Positions 23,206-35,056 of a stretch of DNA of 64,000 bases are shown here, piece after piece (position 1 is the stretch's first letter; each line of letters starts with the position of its first letter). Source of the stretch: Corella eumyota. Lineage: Eukaryota; Chordata; Ascidiacea; Phlebobranchia; Corellidae. Position numbers and translations under genes: made by a program. A model generated the notes under the pieces. That model saw only the letters and a program-made list of their open reading frames with translations. It did no database searches and was not told the DNA's origin. The stretch is from the NCBI GenBank assembly GCA_963082875.1, contig OY720101.1:2542001-2606000 (forward strand), in the 5' to 3' direction.

Positions 23206-25973
23206 GGCCGGTCGTTACGAAATTTTTCTCAAAAAAAAGCGTTTAGCTTCAAACCAGCATTTCTCACTAAGTTCTATTTGTAGCGTGGTATGTTAGTTAG
23301 CTGCTGCGGGTAAATTTAGACCGCTTATTGCAATTGCATCAACGATCATTTTCAAAGTTAACAAAAAGATGTTGCAAATAAGGAATTTACCGACATTTTT
23401 TGCAATTTAAATGATAATATAACCAAATAATTTTACAACAATGGCTATCGAGCCGTGATGTAAGGTCTATGTAAAATATAATTATAGCACATTTTTTTGC
23501 GACGCTTGTTATTATTAACGTGAATTTTTGTTCGTAATAAAATAGAAAATTAATTTATTTGTAGATCACAAAAGTATTTACGACTTAACGTGTTGTTATA
23601 TTTTTGGATTAATTAACAAAAAATAGCGATTTTTACTATTAATAAATAATAAAGTTACTATTTATAAATTCACGTGGGCAGTTTAAAAATACTGTAAAAC
23701 CAAAATTACATTTTTGGGACTCTTGTTTTATTGGTAATTACTAATTTATCACCCCCCAAAACGTAATTTTCTTAAAATAGAAAATTTTATTTAAACTTAG
23801 TGGGTAGAGTGTAAAATAATATTTTTTTAAAAGAAATTTAAGAATGGGTTTTGTGGAGAATTTCGTTTGGAAAGGGCATACGCAAAAATTCCTTAACGTT
23901 AAATTTTTCTAACGTACGTTATGCAAAATACCAATTTTAGTCAACTTACTCAATTATTACTGCCCAGTGGACCATAACTTTACTTAAAATTTTCTATTTT
24001 AACCTTATTTAAAAAGTAGAACATACAGAATTATCAAGATGAAAATGTAATATAATATACGGGTATTTTTCTTTTTAAAATGATAAACAGACTATAACGT
24101 AATGCTTTTATTTTTACTTTCCCTTGAAGTGGAACGGTTTAGATTACGAAAGTTTTTGAGAAACTTTGTGTGAAAATGTTTTTCAATTTTGTTTCAAAAA
24201 AATTTTTTTTTGTTATTATTTTTTGCAGATATCAATTAAGTTTTGAAATTTTTTTCGGAAATTAAAAAATTGTTTGTTTTTATTTGATAAACCACAATAA
24301 TTTTTTACAAATACTGCTGATAAAGTCAATAGGAAAAAGCACGCAGATTTTATTTTTGTTCCGTACCAGCCAAAGTTGATCTTACGTTTGATCTTGCGTG
24401 TTTTCCAAGGCGATAAAAAATTAAGTCTAAGTAAAACCCAAAAGCGTAACTTTATGGTAAGTCCAAGCTAAATGTCAGGAAAGGCGATTTAATTACTCGA
24501 CAAATAATATATCTACAAGGTGCTTTATATTTAAAATTATTGTATAAAAGCATTTTGCACTAACATGCCTTAATTGCAGCAAAATTACCGGCATTTCATT
24601 TTAATCTATTCTTAAACCTTTGACACGCAAGGTTTTGCAATTTGTTTGAAATATGCTTCGACCCCTAAACAATTAGTTTAAAAATACGCAAAATTTTGCA
24701 CGAAATCCTGCAGGTTGCTATGCGCGAAATATTTTGGTTATTTCAAACTAATTTTAGCCGCTCAAATTTAGAAATCTGAAGTGTCTAAATTTAAGTCTGT
24801 TCAGAAATAAAACGTGTTTGACCGAGGTTACTTGGTCTACCGAGAATAACTCTTAAATTAACCGCAAGCCCTGGGGCCAGGTTGCTCCGAGGTTATTGCC
24901 AGCAAGAATCAGTTTCAATGAAATGTCCGTAATAATGAAGAACCTATTTCGGTGAATTTTGGTCACGCTACAATCCGAAATAAATGCAATAAATTGTGCG
25001 CAGATGAACTCGCATTCTAGGATGTGGTTATGATCGTTTTGGCATAATCCACGCGATATTATGAGGAAAACAACGACTTAAGTGACACGCCTGACACAAA
25101 AAAATATCAATCGATTCAAAGTCACGCAAGGTTCAGTAAATGTACAAAGTACAACATTTTTTAGGTATTATTCTCCCCTCTTATTTACATATTTTATCTT
25201 TTTAAAATGAGGTAATAGTTGCTTTATCTTTATCTATATTTCCTGAGTCATCATGTTTTTTAAAAAATGTGTTTTTGTATATTTAAACAACAATTTTCTT
25301 TGTATTTATAATTCACAGCTGTTACTTAAAATATCGATAAAAAATAGGTTATTTTTTATATACTAATTTTAATTTTGTAAAAAAACAATATTTAAAAAAA
25401 ATGAAGAAATATTTTACAATTTAATTAACATGATAAAGTATCAATTTCGTTAAGGTATTATAGGTATTAATTTGTATAAAATGTTAGTTCTTTTAATAAT
25501 AACTTAGTAATTGTTAATTATAGTTATCCACCTAATTTTTGTCACGACACGCGGACATTTTATATTAAATATAACCTACCTAATAACACATTAATCTCCT
25601 TAATAAGTGGTAAGAAGTGACCTTAACGAATCAGTGATTAGTTATAATTAAATATGGGCAAGTGGGTTTGTTCTTATTTTAGCTTGTCATGATTTTTGAT
25701 GTTATTTTTGCTGTGTAATTTAAAAAAAAAATTTGTTGTTTCGTTAAATTTGGAAAGGGGAAATTTTAATTAAAATTGCAAAGTAATCAAATTTAAAAAA
25801 CTAAAACAAAAAATATAACTTTAGTTTAAAAACATGTCGAAAAATAGTAAAGTTTTTTAATTGTAAGCGATATTAATAGCGTTTGGAGCGCAAATAATAA
25901 AGATGACGTTTTATCGAAATTTTAAAAATTGCTTCTTCCCATAGCTACGCAATAATTGCAAGAATTTTCGTCT
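23206..25973. other. Intergenic, 2.8 kb
   Basis: No gene was recognised on either strand. The segment 24640-25140 is less AT-rich than its surroundings and might be regulatory or an old repeat; I see no terminal repeats. The rest is A/T-rich with homopolymer runs. Confidence 0.35.
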
Positions 25974-25977
25974 GCCT

Positions 25978-26029
<52 letters not shown>

Positions 26030-26046
26030 AATCCCGGGTCGGGGCA
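25974..26046 (+). tRNA. tRNA-Phe: tRNA-Phe (GAA)
   Basis: The 73 nt fold as a standard cloverleaf. The acceptor stem GCCTCGA pairs with TCGGGGC (26039-26045, one T-G), with discriminator A26046. The anticodon stem TCAGA/TCTGA encloses the loop CTGAAGA with anticodon GAA at 26007-26009. The T arm is CCTGGTTCAATCCCGGG. A-box TAGCTCAGTTGG and B-box GGTTCAATC are intact. A T-rich run just downstream (from 26049) serves as a Pol III terminator. There is no intron and no encoded CCA, as normal for a nuclear gene. Confidence 0.97.
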
Positions 26047-26321
26047 AATTTTTTCACTTTTTTATTTTTTGTTAGAATAGGTTTTCTTAAACACCAAATA
26101 TTATATTAAGCAATGTATTTATATACACTGCATCTTATTTTTAGGATGAAAATGTCAATAAAATACAGTATAGTTTATAATATGACGTCATTTCAAATGG
26201 AATCGTGGTGTAAAATATTTAACTTCTTACACCACGTTAAATTACGATTTCGAGGTTTAGTTAAAAAACCCAAATTTTGCTGGTATTTTTCGTTTAAATC
26301 AGAAAATTTAGCTAAAAAACA

Positions 26322-27460
26322 ATGACAAGTAAGTAATATTAAGTTACTAATATTTTATTTGTGTAAATGTATGTTAAAATAAGATTGTTATTAACATTAA
26401 AAGGGGGAAATCAGCGTGAATTAGCCCGTGCGAAAAATCAAAAGAAGTTGGCAGCTCAAAATAAAAACAAGAATAAAGAAAGTGGAACTTCTAAAACTAA
26501 GAGAATGGAAAGGTATTTGTAGTTCAATGTTGCTTAAAATTGTTAACATTTTTATTGTTTTGCCATTTAATTATTTTGTCTTGTCTGGATGTTTTTAACT
26601 GTTCAAGGTCTGATTAGTAATCATTTTAAATTTCTGACAGTCTGGCCTGATTTCTAAATTACCTTTTTTATAATAATTTAAATTACTTATAGGGTGTTTT
26701 CGCAGCTTAATGTAAATCAACTTTTATTACTAATAATTGTTCTTGATTTGCATTCGCCAGTTTTGGATATTATTGACATTGTATATTGGTGACTTCGACT
26801 ATAACTTGAATTTTTGGGTAAAGAAAAGCCCCTTTAACAGCTAACTTAACCACTCAAGGGGTCCTACTAATTACCACACAGGACCACATAAGGCTGCACA
26901 GAACCACACAAAAAAGTGAATATTTACCGCCCGGACCAATGACGCGTTGACTGGTAATTTATAAATATATACTGTCATTTAATTAAAAAAGCAAATACTG
27001 ACACTGGGACATTTTTTATTAACCCCAGCCCTAACCCTTTTCTGGAAAATGCCCTTAGTTGCCCTAAATACAAAAAACAGTCCATGCGATTTCCGCATTT
27101 TATTTTTTTCCTGGTGTGGTAATGTGTTGTTCTTTATGGCCCTGTGTGGTAATTAGTAGGACAGTAGGGAATCAAACCCTAAAAATATATAGTAGGAGCA
27201 CCTAATTTGGTTAATTTTGTCACTCGTGTTAGTTTTACATTAAATATAATAATAAAGAATATAATAATCGTATACTGGAACACTTTTCCCAATTATTTGT
27301 TTTTATTGATAAAAATATCCTTAAAATAAGTTTAATAATTTAAACAATTAGTTAAGTTTGTCATAAATTATTTTTAAGTGACGCTGAAATAATGCGGCAA
27401 AAACAAAAAGCCAAAGAGGAACAAAAAGCTAAAGATGCTGCTGGATCATCAAAATCATAA
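26322..27460 (+). CDS. SERF2-like: SERF-family small EDRK-rich protein
   Basis: Three exons: 26322-26328 (seven bases of coding sequence), 26404-26512, 27379-27460; 65 aa. The N-terminus MTRGNQRELARAKNQKK matches the SERF signature (MARGNQRELARQKNMKK in human SERF2, from memory), and the highly charged remainder (EIMRQKQKAKEEQKAK) is also typical. SERF proteins are small, disordered and basic; they bind nucleic acids and promote amyloid nucleation. The first coding exon supplies only ATG ACA A before a GTAAGT donor, and the reading frame is restored exactly at the next AG. The second intron holds a MITE-like element (26861-27162). No neighbour suggests a special role. Confidence 0.93.
26861..27162. 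mobile_element. MITE-like element with 22-bp terminal inverted repeats
   Basis: The left end 26861-26882 (GTCCTACTAATTACCACACA + GG) is the exact reverse complement of the right end 27141-27162. The element is about 302 bp, noncoding, and sits in intron 2 of the SERF gene. Imperfect inverted similarity continues inward (ACCACATAAGG versus TTTATGGCCC). I see no clear target-site duplication, so the superfamily is not assigned. Confidence 0.75.
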
Positions 27461-28228
27461 CAAAAATCGTTTTTGTGCAAAAAAAAACAGACTTGTACAT
27501 AAACACAAACAGGGTGTATACCCTTAACCTAGCGAAGCATGTAATATTTTAATAATTTGGGGATATTTATTTATTTGATATTTAATTTACATTTTGTCTG
27601 GGTCTGCTGATATTCTACTGCTTTTTTGTGTAAAGTAAATAAAACATTTTTGTATATATATAATATTAAGTTTTTATTTCACATAGTTTTACAAGTAAAA
27701 TAGAATAACATGCAAGTAGGAGTAATATCGTACAATATAAAAAGAGGTTGTTATATAACATAGGCACTGCACATCAATAATAATTTTAATTTTTTTTTAC
27801 ATAAAAAGGCAGATTTTGTTTCTAAAATTCATAAGAAAGTTTAACATTCAAGTTTGATGCATTGTTGAAATTTGAAATATAAACATGATTTTTTTGAAAT
27901 AAAAAATTGATTTTAAAAATGTAACTTTTATTTACGTTATGTATATAAACTCAACATACACAATAACCACAAAATGGATATGATTTATGTAGTTATCCAA
28001 CCTAATGTAGTATATAAAAATTGTTATTTTGTTAATTTTTATGCTTTTTAAATACTTTTAATATGATAAAATAAAAAATTAATTTTATGGTTAAGCTTTT
28101 AATATCATTAATTATTACATTTAATAGTTTTTGATTAATTACAATTATTCAATAAAAAAATAGCATTAAGTACAAAAAAAAAATTGCAATATCATTTTGG
28201 GTGTACTATTTGTACAATTTTTATATTT
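27461..28228. other. Convergent 3' region, SERF to SERINC
   Basis: Holds the SERF 3' UTR with an AATAAA-type signal near 27638 and the SERINC 3' UTR. The rest is AT-rich, with nothing else recognised. Confidence 0.4.
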
Positions 28229-31200
28229 TTAACCAAATTCTCTATTCGGAAAGCAAGCAGGAGCTATAAGGGTCCACAAGTAAATAATCAATGCTGCCCA
28301 TGATGTACTTATTTTCACCCATCTTGTGGCATTGTTTCCACTCACAAATGAGCTTTCAAGAGAAACAGCGTTGACCGGACTGCAAAAATGTGTAAGTTTT
28401 GAATTAATTTCACTTTTTTTATTAATAAAAACATTTAGTTAAATAATATTTGTAACTTTTAACCAAGCGGCGAAATGTATATAAGCTATTTGTAGTACAG
28501 GTATTCAAATTTGTTTTACAGTAGATTTATTAACAAAAAATATATTTAAAATCAGTTTTAATTTACCTAGAAAAAAATTAACTTGAAAGTCTTAAACTTA
28601 CGAGAACCAGTTGGTGAGTGTCATCATAACATACAAGGTAGTAAGAAAGAAAATAAAGTGAAAGAAAGCGTAAGAATACGAGCAAGATTCCTGCTCGTCA
28701 TCAACCACATTCTGTCCTTGGTCTTTCCCGTCACCTACAACTTTGAATTATAATAGCGAGAATATAACTGAAGCTACATGCAATCATGCTGTGTATAATA
28801 AACTAAACATTTAATGACACCATCAAATAAAGCTAGCAAAAAATAAATAGTCATGGCAACTTAAACTTATCAAGTGAAAGTGAAATGCAAAACTATTTGT
28901 GCTTTGTTTTATAAAAAGAAGATTTATACCCATGCTATACCAACAAAATGTGAAGTAAAAATGTGCATTAATAAAACGAAACTGTACAGTCAGGTAACAC
29001 ATGTAAATAAAAATATCAAAGCATAAAAAAAGGCTTAATAAAGGAGTTAACAGTCACGATGGGGTTAATGAGCATTATTAGTAACTAGTTGATAGCCCAC
29101 CCAACGATCAGCTTTTTAGCTTTTAAAATAGGGTAGCAACACGAAACTAATATTTGCCTGTGATAATTAAACTCACCTACCACAAATGGCAGTTTTATTT
29201 ATTTTAAAGACCAATCAATACATTGGACATACATATATGTAAATACATACTGTCCACTAATGTTGATTATGTGTAAATGACCAACTATAATGATTTCAAA
29301 TGGTAAAATAAAACTAAGTCTAGAAAACAGGGTACAAAAACCTACTTATAACATAACTTCAGTGTTACATCTAAAGTCATGTTAAAAGTTTACCTTCCCC
29401 AAAATCTTCTCCACCAGCCATACAGCAACAACAACAATTTGGTTCATCTGGTTCAACATTAGCTGCTCGGACTGTTAACCTATCTTGTTCTGATGATGAT
29501 GTTGTTCGTAAACTGTGAGTTAAAATTTCATTTTAAAATACCCCTAGTTGTTTTTGTTACGAATACATTTTCTATATATACGAAGAACAATTTACAGTAA
29601 AAAATATATTTGTAAACAAGCATGAAAAAAATGCACAAAATTTGAATCTTTAAATTAACTTACGATACATAAATGACCACAATGAACACAAATATCAGTC
29701 CAGAAACAATTGCAATTGTGTCTGAAGTACTGTCCTGTTGCCCTTGGAAACAAGAAACTCCTCTAGCCATTGCTACTCCATTCACAGTTACAATTCCTGT
29801 AAAAATATATATAAAAAAGTACATATATATATAATGTGACTTACCAAACAAGTTGTATTTTAAATATACAAATGTAATTCTGTTTTTGTATATATTAAAT
29901 GACAAATTAATATAAATAAACATGTTTTTATTTACTTGTTTCAGGAGGGCTGCTAGCAATTGCCGAGTAGGTCAAAAAACAAACATAAAGAGCTACGACT
30001 GATGACTGTAACAATCCTGAACGAGGTTGATCTAATAACAAATAAAAAAAAGGTAAAATATTTTTTGTAGTTATTTTTCTAATCGCATTACAGTTTTTGC
30101 CCTAAATTAGAATTATTATTTAATTGTTTTTTAATAATAATACACTACAATTATGTATGTCGCTTGTGGTGTGGGGGTAAATTAACAAAGGCAATTATCA
30201 GTTGAGAATTGAAACCACATTATGAAAATTAAAATGCATACTATAGGGCTTATGGCTAGTAAAATTTAAAAGGAACACTCTTGTTTAATTCCATTGGACT
30301 TACGCTTTTGTACTTTTGGTGAAATGGCCAATGCAGACACCAATACAATAAGGCAAAAGTTTACCCCAATAAACACCTTGTTTAAGGTACAACCATCTGA
30401 ATCAGTGTAAAAAACCATCATAAGAACAAACCCAGCTATTGTTGCTGAAAACATGAGCAAAGTACATGTACCTAATGCTGTAAAATAACTAAATATTAGC
30501 TTTCTAAAAAATTTCGTGTGAAAAAATCACATTGACCCAGTTAGTATAATATAAAGGAAATTGTTGTTATAAATACATTTTAAAAGTGCTTAACTTTATT
30601 TTGGTTATTTTAGTTATAGATTAAATTAACATGAAATATAGGCATAACAATTTTTTCAGTGCAAACCCCAGTCATTAATTTAAAATTTTTCGAAATTTAA
30701 GTTTTTTTTTACACTTACCCACTAACCACCCCTTATTACCCTCTACCCCTGATAACCAATTAGCATTCCATGTATGGGCAAAATCAATCAATAAAATTAA
30801 CTGAAGAATAATAAACAATATTCCTCCAGCCATCCCAAAATATAACCAAACCTAATAAGTAATACAAATTATTATTAACAAAAACTAAAAACAAAACTGA
30901 AACTGTATTCTACAATATCTATTTTATTTAAATTTTATTTTTACACTTCCTTATGTTGATAGCTGTTTAAAAGCAATTTAATATATTTTTTTTTAAATAA
31001 AATATTATTAGGGGTGCCAAAAATTTATCTTTATTTATTATAAAATTTACCTGAACGAAAGTGGTTGAGTCTGGAATAAAAAATGCTCCCGTACACAACC
31101 CTGCTAAAGCTAAAAACTTTAAGAACCAAAATCTAAAAACGGATTAAAAATTAAAAAAAAAATCAATATATATAGTTCAAATAGTGCTCTTTTTTTTACA

Positions 31201-31911
31201 AAATTAAAGTGTTAAGATTATTTTGTTGATTTAAATTTTTAAGAAATGTTTTTACCCATTTTGAATTCCAGCTCTGCAGTCTTGAGTGCTGTTAACCCCG
31301 ATGGTTAAAATCATTAACAAAAAATAAAAACAAGCAGTACCAAAGTTTAATTTATAAACTGCTTCTGCCCCAACTATTCTGGAACAGTTTGCTTGGGCAT
31401 TTATAGCTTGACATAGGTCGCTGTAAAACCAAAGCTAAAAAACAGAAAGGTATTTTTTAAATCCATTATTACATTTGTTTAAACATATTTTTTTGCATTA
31501 ATTTTTTCTTACACTTTGCAGGCTTTGCTGAACAGTTTCTGACAGCATTACGCAGCTCACAGCAGTAGATAACACCAAGAAGAACATGTACATTAGCCTT
31601 GTACCTGTAGATGTCTTAATACTTGGTAAACATGAGCAGCATAATGAACAAGCTGCTGAACCACAGCAACAAGCAAGCTAAAAATAAACATTTTTGGTCA
31701 TTTAGAAATTGTATTTTATTTTTGTTGAGGCAATCTACGAATAAATCATGAAGCCAATGTTAAACTTATAGAATTAAAACTTTAACAGTATGGATTTATA
31801 ACTTTTATATATTTATATGTTACAAGGTTACAGCTTTTGCTATTTTTTAAATTATTATTTTAAATAAATATCATTTTCTATTACCTGGCCTACAAGACAA
31901 GGTATACACAT
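28229..31911 (-). CDS. SERINC: Serine incorporator (SERINC) family membrane protein
   Basis: Eleven minus-strand exons: 31885-31911, 31513-31677, 31256-31434, 31051-31132, 30719-30851, 30304-30477, 29936-30031, 29664-29796, 29394-29512, 28602-28734, 28229-28379; 463 aa, a normal family length. Family signatures in order: an N-terminal cysteine-rich start ([14 protein letters not shown]), [88 protein letters not shown] and [21 protein letters not shown]. About ten transmembrane segments are expected, in plasma or endosomal membrane. SERINCs are linked to phospholipid scrambling and, in vertebrates, to restriction of retroviruses; the older serine-incorporation role is disputed. The loop before the last helices carries a run of five cysteines ([10 protein letters not shown]), a likely palmitoylation site. 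The NUDT18-like gene lies about 320 bp upstream on the same strand. Confidence 0.95.
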
Positions 31912-32227
31912 GATTATTGTTTTTCTTGTCCACAAGATTTAAATAAATATAGGTTTTAAATAAAGTAAATCTAGAAAAAAAAGCAACAAATAAATTTTCT
32001 AATGAAATAAAATTACCAATATAACTCTAATATATTAAACTACACTTACATTAATACAGAATTAGGTAAGGCTAATAAATATATAACTACAGTATATGTA
32101 AAATGGGAGTACATTTGCATATTCTTAAAATTTTTTGAGAAAATTTTAAGGAATGTTTTTAATGATATAACCACCAAGGCGAAAATTATAGCACTTTTTG
32201 TTAGAGAATAAGGTCTAACAGTGTGCA

Positions 32228-33193
32228 TTACAATTCTCCCAAAGGAACGACATTATAATCCACAGAACCAGAGTTTAAACAAAAGCTATTACAAGTTTGC
32301 CAAAAAGCTTTCTCATTTAATTCAGGCAAACTTTGTTCAGAATCACATTTTGCAAGAACGCTAAACATAACACCATCTTTACAGTTTTCACTGTCACCAG
32401 TATGCTCAAGACCAATCAAACCACAAATTTCTACATTTAAATTATTAATATCACATTTGCAATATTCCGATATTAAACTTTTAACATTACCTAACATATA
32501 CCCATTTGGAACCAAAGAAAAGCTTGGTAAATATACAATGCCATTTTCATTACTCTTTACTTTTAAAACAAATTCATTTTCATTGTATATACATGTAAGA
32601 ATAAGCCGCACAACCAAACAGTGATGTTGTATCTCAACTGGTAGTATTTTTAATTTTTGGTTTATTTTCCCAAACTTTTGTCCTTTATCTATTAAATGAA
32701 AAACATCAGTGCTTCTAAAATTTACATTTTCAAAAGGCCAGCTAAACCATGAAGCCTGTAACGATTCAGAATCAGAGTTCTCCAATGTTTTAAGCTTTCC
32801 ACCAATTGTATTTCCAATAAATGTAAACCGAATCCAAGAACAGGCTCTAATTTCCACACACAGTAAACTTATCGGGTCAAAAATAAGCCCGGCCTCTTCT
32901 AAAACCTCTCTTTTGGCTGCATCAATTAGAGTCTCATTCTCCTCCACTCTTCCAGCTGGAAGATACCATTTTCCACAACAAGAAGATTTAGCTTCTTGAA
33001 TTAAAAGGAATTCACCATTCTCGTTTATTATTATGGCAGCAACAATGTAAAAAATGTTGTATTTTAGTTTTGGAATGTATTTTTCTTTATCTACTGTTTC
33101 GGTATCACATTGACATGTTAACGTTTTTGTATTTAAAAGTTCTTGGTGTGATAAAGTTTCTTCTTTATTTAGTTCCCCATGTGCTTTGTTCAT
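32228..33193 (-). CDS. NUDT18: NUDT18-like Nudix hydrolase (MTH3 family)
   Basis: A single uninterrupted exon of 321 aa; human NUDT18 has 323. The Nudix box GRVEENETLIDAAKREVLEE + AGL is at about residues 81-103 and fits GX5EX7REUXEEXGU with all catalytic acids present. Other family matches: LLIQEAKSSCCGKWYLPAGR, SLQASWFSWP in the N-terminal half, and GLIGLEHTG and the final VVPL in the C-terminal half that distinguishes NUDT18 from smaller MutT proteins. Human NUDT18 hydrolyses 8-oxo-dGDP and 8-oxo-GDP, sanitising the nucleotide pool. The frame is open upstream to 33214 without an ATG; the ATG at 33193 is the first one. It is divergent from CRLS1 with 711 bp between starts, so the two may share a promoter region. 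The lack of introns is unusual beside multi-exon neighbours and matches CRLS1. Confidence 0.94.
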   Translation of the reverse strand: MNKAHGELNKEETLSHQELLNTKTLTCQCDTETVDKEKYIPKLKYNIFYIVAAIIINENGEFLLIQEAKSSCCGKWYLPAGRVEENETLIDAAKREVLEEAGLIFDPISLLCVEIRACSWIRFTFIGNTIGGKLKTLENSDSESLQASWFSWPFENVNFRSTDVFHLIDKGQKFGKINQKLKILPVEIQHHCLVVRLILTCIYNENEFVLKVKSNENGIVYLPSFSLVPNGYMLGNVKSLISEYCKCDINNLNVEICGLIGLEHTGDSENCKDGVMFSVLAKCDSEQSLPELNEKAFWQTCNSFCLNSGSVDYNVVPLGEL

Positions 33194-33904
33194 TGTAGGT
33201 TTTAATATTAACAAAATACCTTTTCAGCACATTCTAAAACAAAATTTAAAAAAACAAAATATTAAAATAATATATATTACGTTATCATTTTTTTTAATTT
33301 TGTGTATGTATGTATTGACATTTTTTTTAACAATCTAATATGAACATATTAAGCTATAACTATCTGGTCATTTCGCAACTGCTGACTAACTATCAGACCT
33401 ACAAACGTTGACACAAATATTCAGACTACGTCATACTCATAAGTGATAAAAATAGTTTTCTATATTTGTTATACAAGCGGGCGTTTTCTTTGTTTTTGTT
33501 AAACAATAGGGGCAGCCCCTTATAACAATACTAAACCGGTCACATGACAAATTCAAATTCATTAATTTTACCAGTATAAAAATAAAACGATAAGATAAGT
33601 TTTTTAAAAGCAGTAATTAAAAATTACAGAAATTAAAAATAGATTTTTTGTGTTTTGAAAATCGAGGATAACTTTATGACGTTAGGTTTCGCATGACTTC
33701 GTCCCATATGAGGCTTGCATTTCATTCAAGATCAAGTCTTGCAACGTGAACAAATTATTTTGTATTTTTAAAAAATGGTAATGCAGTCTTACTAGTTCAA
33801 TAAAATGGTAATGCAGTCTTACTAGTTCACGTATTGTGTTGTTTAGACGTAGTCTTAGTATAAATGTATATTGTGCTATAGAACAGGATGTTGATAACTA
33901 AAAA
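33194..33904. promoter_or_regulatory. Divergent promoter region, NUDT18 / CRLS1
   Basis: Intergenic stretch between two head-to-head genes, presumably holding both promoters. It includes a two-copy 30-bp direct repeat (33772-33829) close to the CRLS1 side. No TATA box at a convincing distance was seen. Confidence 0.4.
33772..33829. repeat. Two-copy 30-bp tandem repeat near the CRLS1 start
   Basis: ATGGTAATGCAGTCTTACTA followed by GTTCA occurs twice without change in the shared part, offset by 30 bp. This is a recent local duplication in the putative promoter. Confidence 0.85.
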
Positions 33905-34882
33905 ATGATGTTGTTTTCCGGTTACGTTTTGCGCCACAAACCTATTTTCACTCAATCATTATATCAAAGAATTAGCGTTTTTCTTTGCCACAGAAACAGC
34001 AATGGTGCTTTACAAAACAAGTTGTGCGATAACACTTACAATGTGTACAAACGAAAGTGTATACGGCAGGAAAATTTCATTTTCAAACCCTGGATTTTTA
34101 CGAATTTTCATTTATTTGCTAATTCTGTTAACTGCGATAAAATAGCAGATTTTCAGTACAGAATGATATCAATGAGTTCCATTTGCAAAAAAGATGACAA
34201 CGAAAGCGAAAAATGGGAAGATATATTAAACAACAAAGAAAAGCGTGAAAATATTGAATCCATTCCTGTGAAAAAAGAAAACGTTTACACAATCCCAAAC
34301 CTTATAACATGCAGTCGAATTGCATTTACGCCCTACATAGGTTATCTTATTGTCAACAGCAACTATAATTTAGCTCTGGGATTATTTCTTTTTGCTGGAT
34401 TTACAGATTTACTTGATGGTTATATTGCCCGAACTTGGCCATCACAGCAGTCAGCTGCGGGGTCTGCTCTTGACCCACTTGCAGACAAAATTTTGGTGGC
34501 TGTCATATCACTCTCATTAACATACATGAACATAATTCCGTTGCCATTAACATTGTTATTTATTGCAAGAGATATGCTCTTGATTGTTGGAGTATTTTAT
34601 CTTCGCTATAAAACCTGCCCAAGACCTGTGACTTTAAAAAGATTTTTTGACCCGACTTTGGTGAACACGAAACTAGCACCCACGATGTTAAGTAAGGTTA
34701 ACACAGCCTTGCAAATTTCACTTGTTTGTTTTTCCATTGCTGCTCCTGTTTTTGGATTTGTTGATCATTTATTTTTAAAATCACTATGGGCCTTGACTGC
34801 AACCACTACAGTAGCATCTGGAATTAACTATATTTATCAGAAAGATACTGTTAAAATTTTAAAGGATGAAGAAATATCATAA
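33905..34882 (+). CDS. CRLS1: Cardiolipin synthase (CMP-forming), mitochondrial
   Basis: A single exon of 325 aa. The first 90 or so residues are basic and hydroxyl-rich with few acids, fitting a mitochondrial presequence. The CDP-alcohol phosphatidyltransferase motif lies at residues 168-194: D168, D171, G172, A175, R176, G186, D190 and D194 (DLLDGYIAR, then GSALDPLADK), with all acidic residues that bind the metal and CDP moiety present. Flanking blocks TIPNLITCSRIAF, LTYMNIIPLPLTL and SKVNTALQ match human CRLS1 (from memory). The enzyme joins CDP-diacylglycerol and phosphatidylglycerol to form cardiolipin in the inner mitochondrial membrane. The next gene on the same strand starts only 174 bp after the stop codon, which leaves room for an operon-type arrangement of the kind known in Ciona; this is inference. 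Confidence 0.95.
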   Translation: MMLFSGYVLRHKPIFTQSLYQRISVFLCHRNSNGALQNKLCDNTYNVYKRKCIRQENFIFKPWIFTNFHLFANSVNCDKIADFQYRMISMSSICKKDDNESEKWEDILNNKEKRENIESIPVKKENVYTIPNLITCSRIAFTPYIGYLIVNSNYNLALGLFLFAGFTDLLDGYIARTWPSQQSAAGSALDPLADKILVAVISLSLTYMNIIPLPLTLLFIARDMLLIVGVFYLRYKTCPRPVTLKRFFDPTLVNTKLAPTMLSKVNTALQISLVCFSIAAPVFGFVDHLFLKSLWALTATTTVASGINYIYQKDTVKILKDEEIS

Positions 34883-35056
34883 TTTGTAATTTTTTTTAAT
34901 TTTGTTTTTTCCTAATATATGTATTTCGTCATAAATAGGCCTATATCTGTACATCATTTTTTTCTTTATTATGCTTCATTAAGTTAATTTAATTTTTCAT
35001 GTTTTAGGGTTTTTATAATCATTGCTCATAGGTTGTAAAATTTACCAGTGAATAAA

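Noticed and set aside
32709-32999. Plus-strand open frame opposite the Nudix gene
   Set aside because: Antisense shadow of the well-supported NUDT18 exon.
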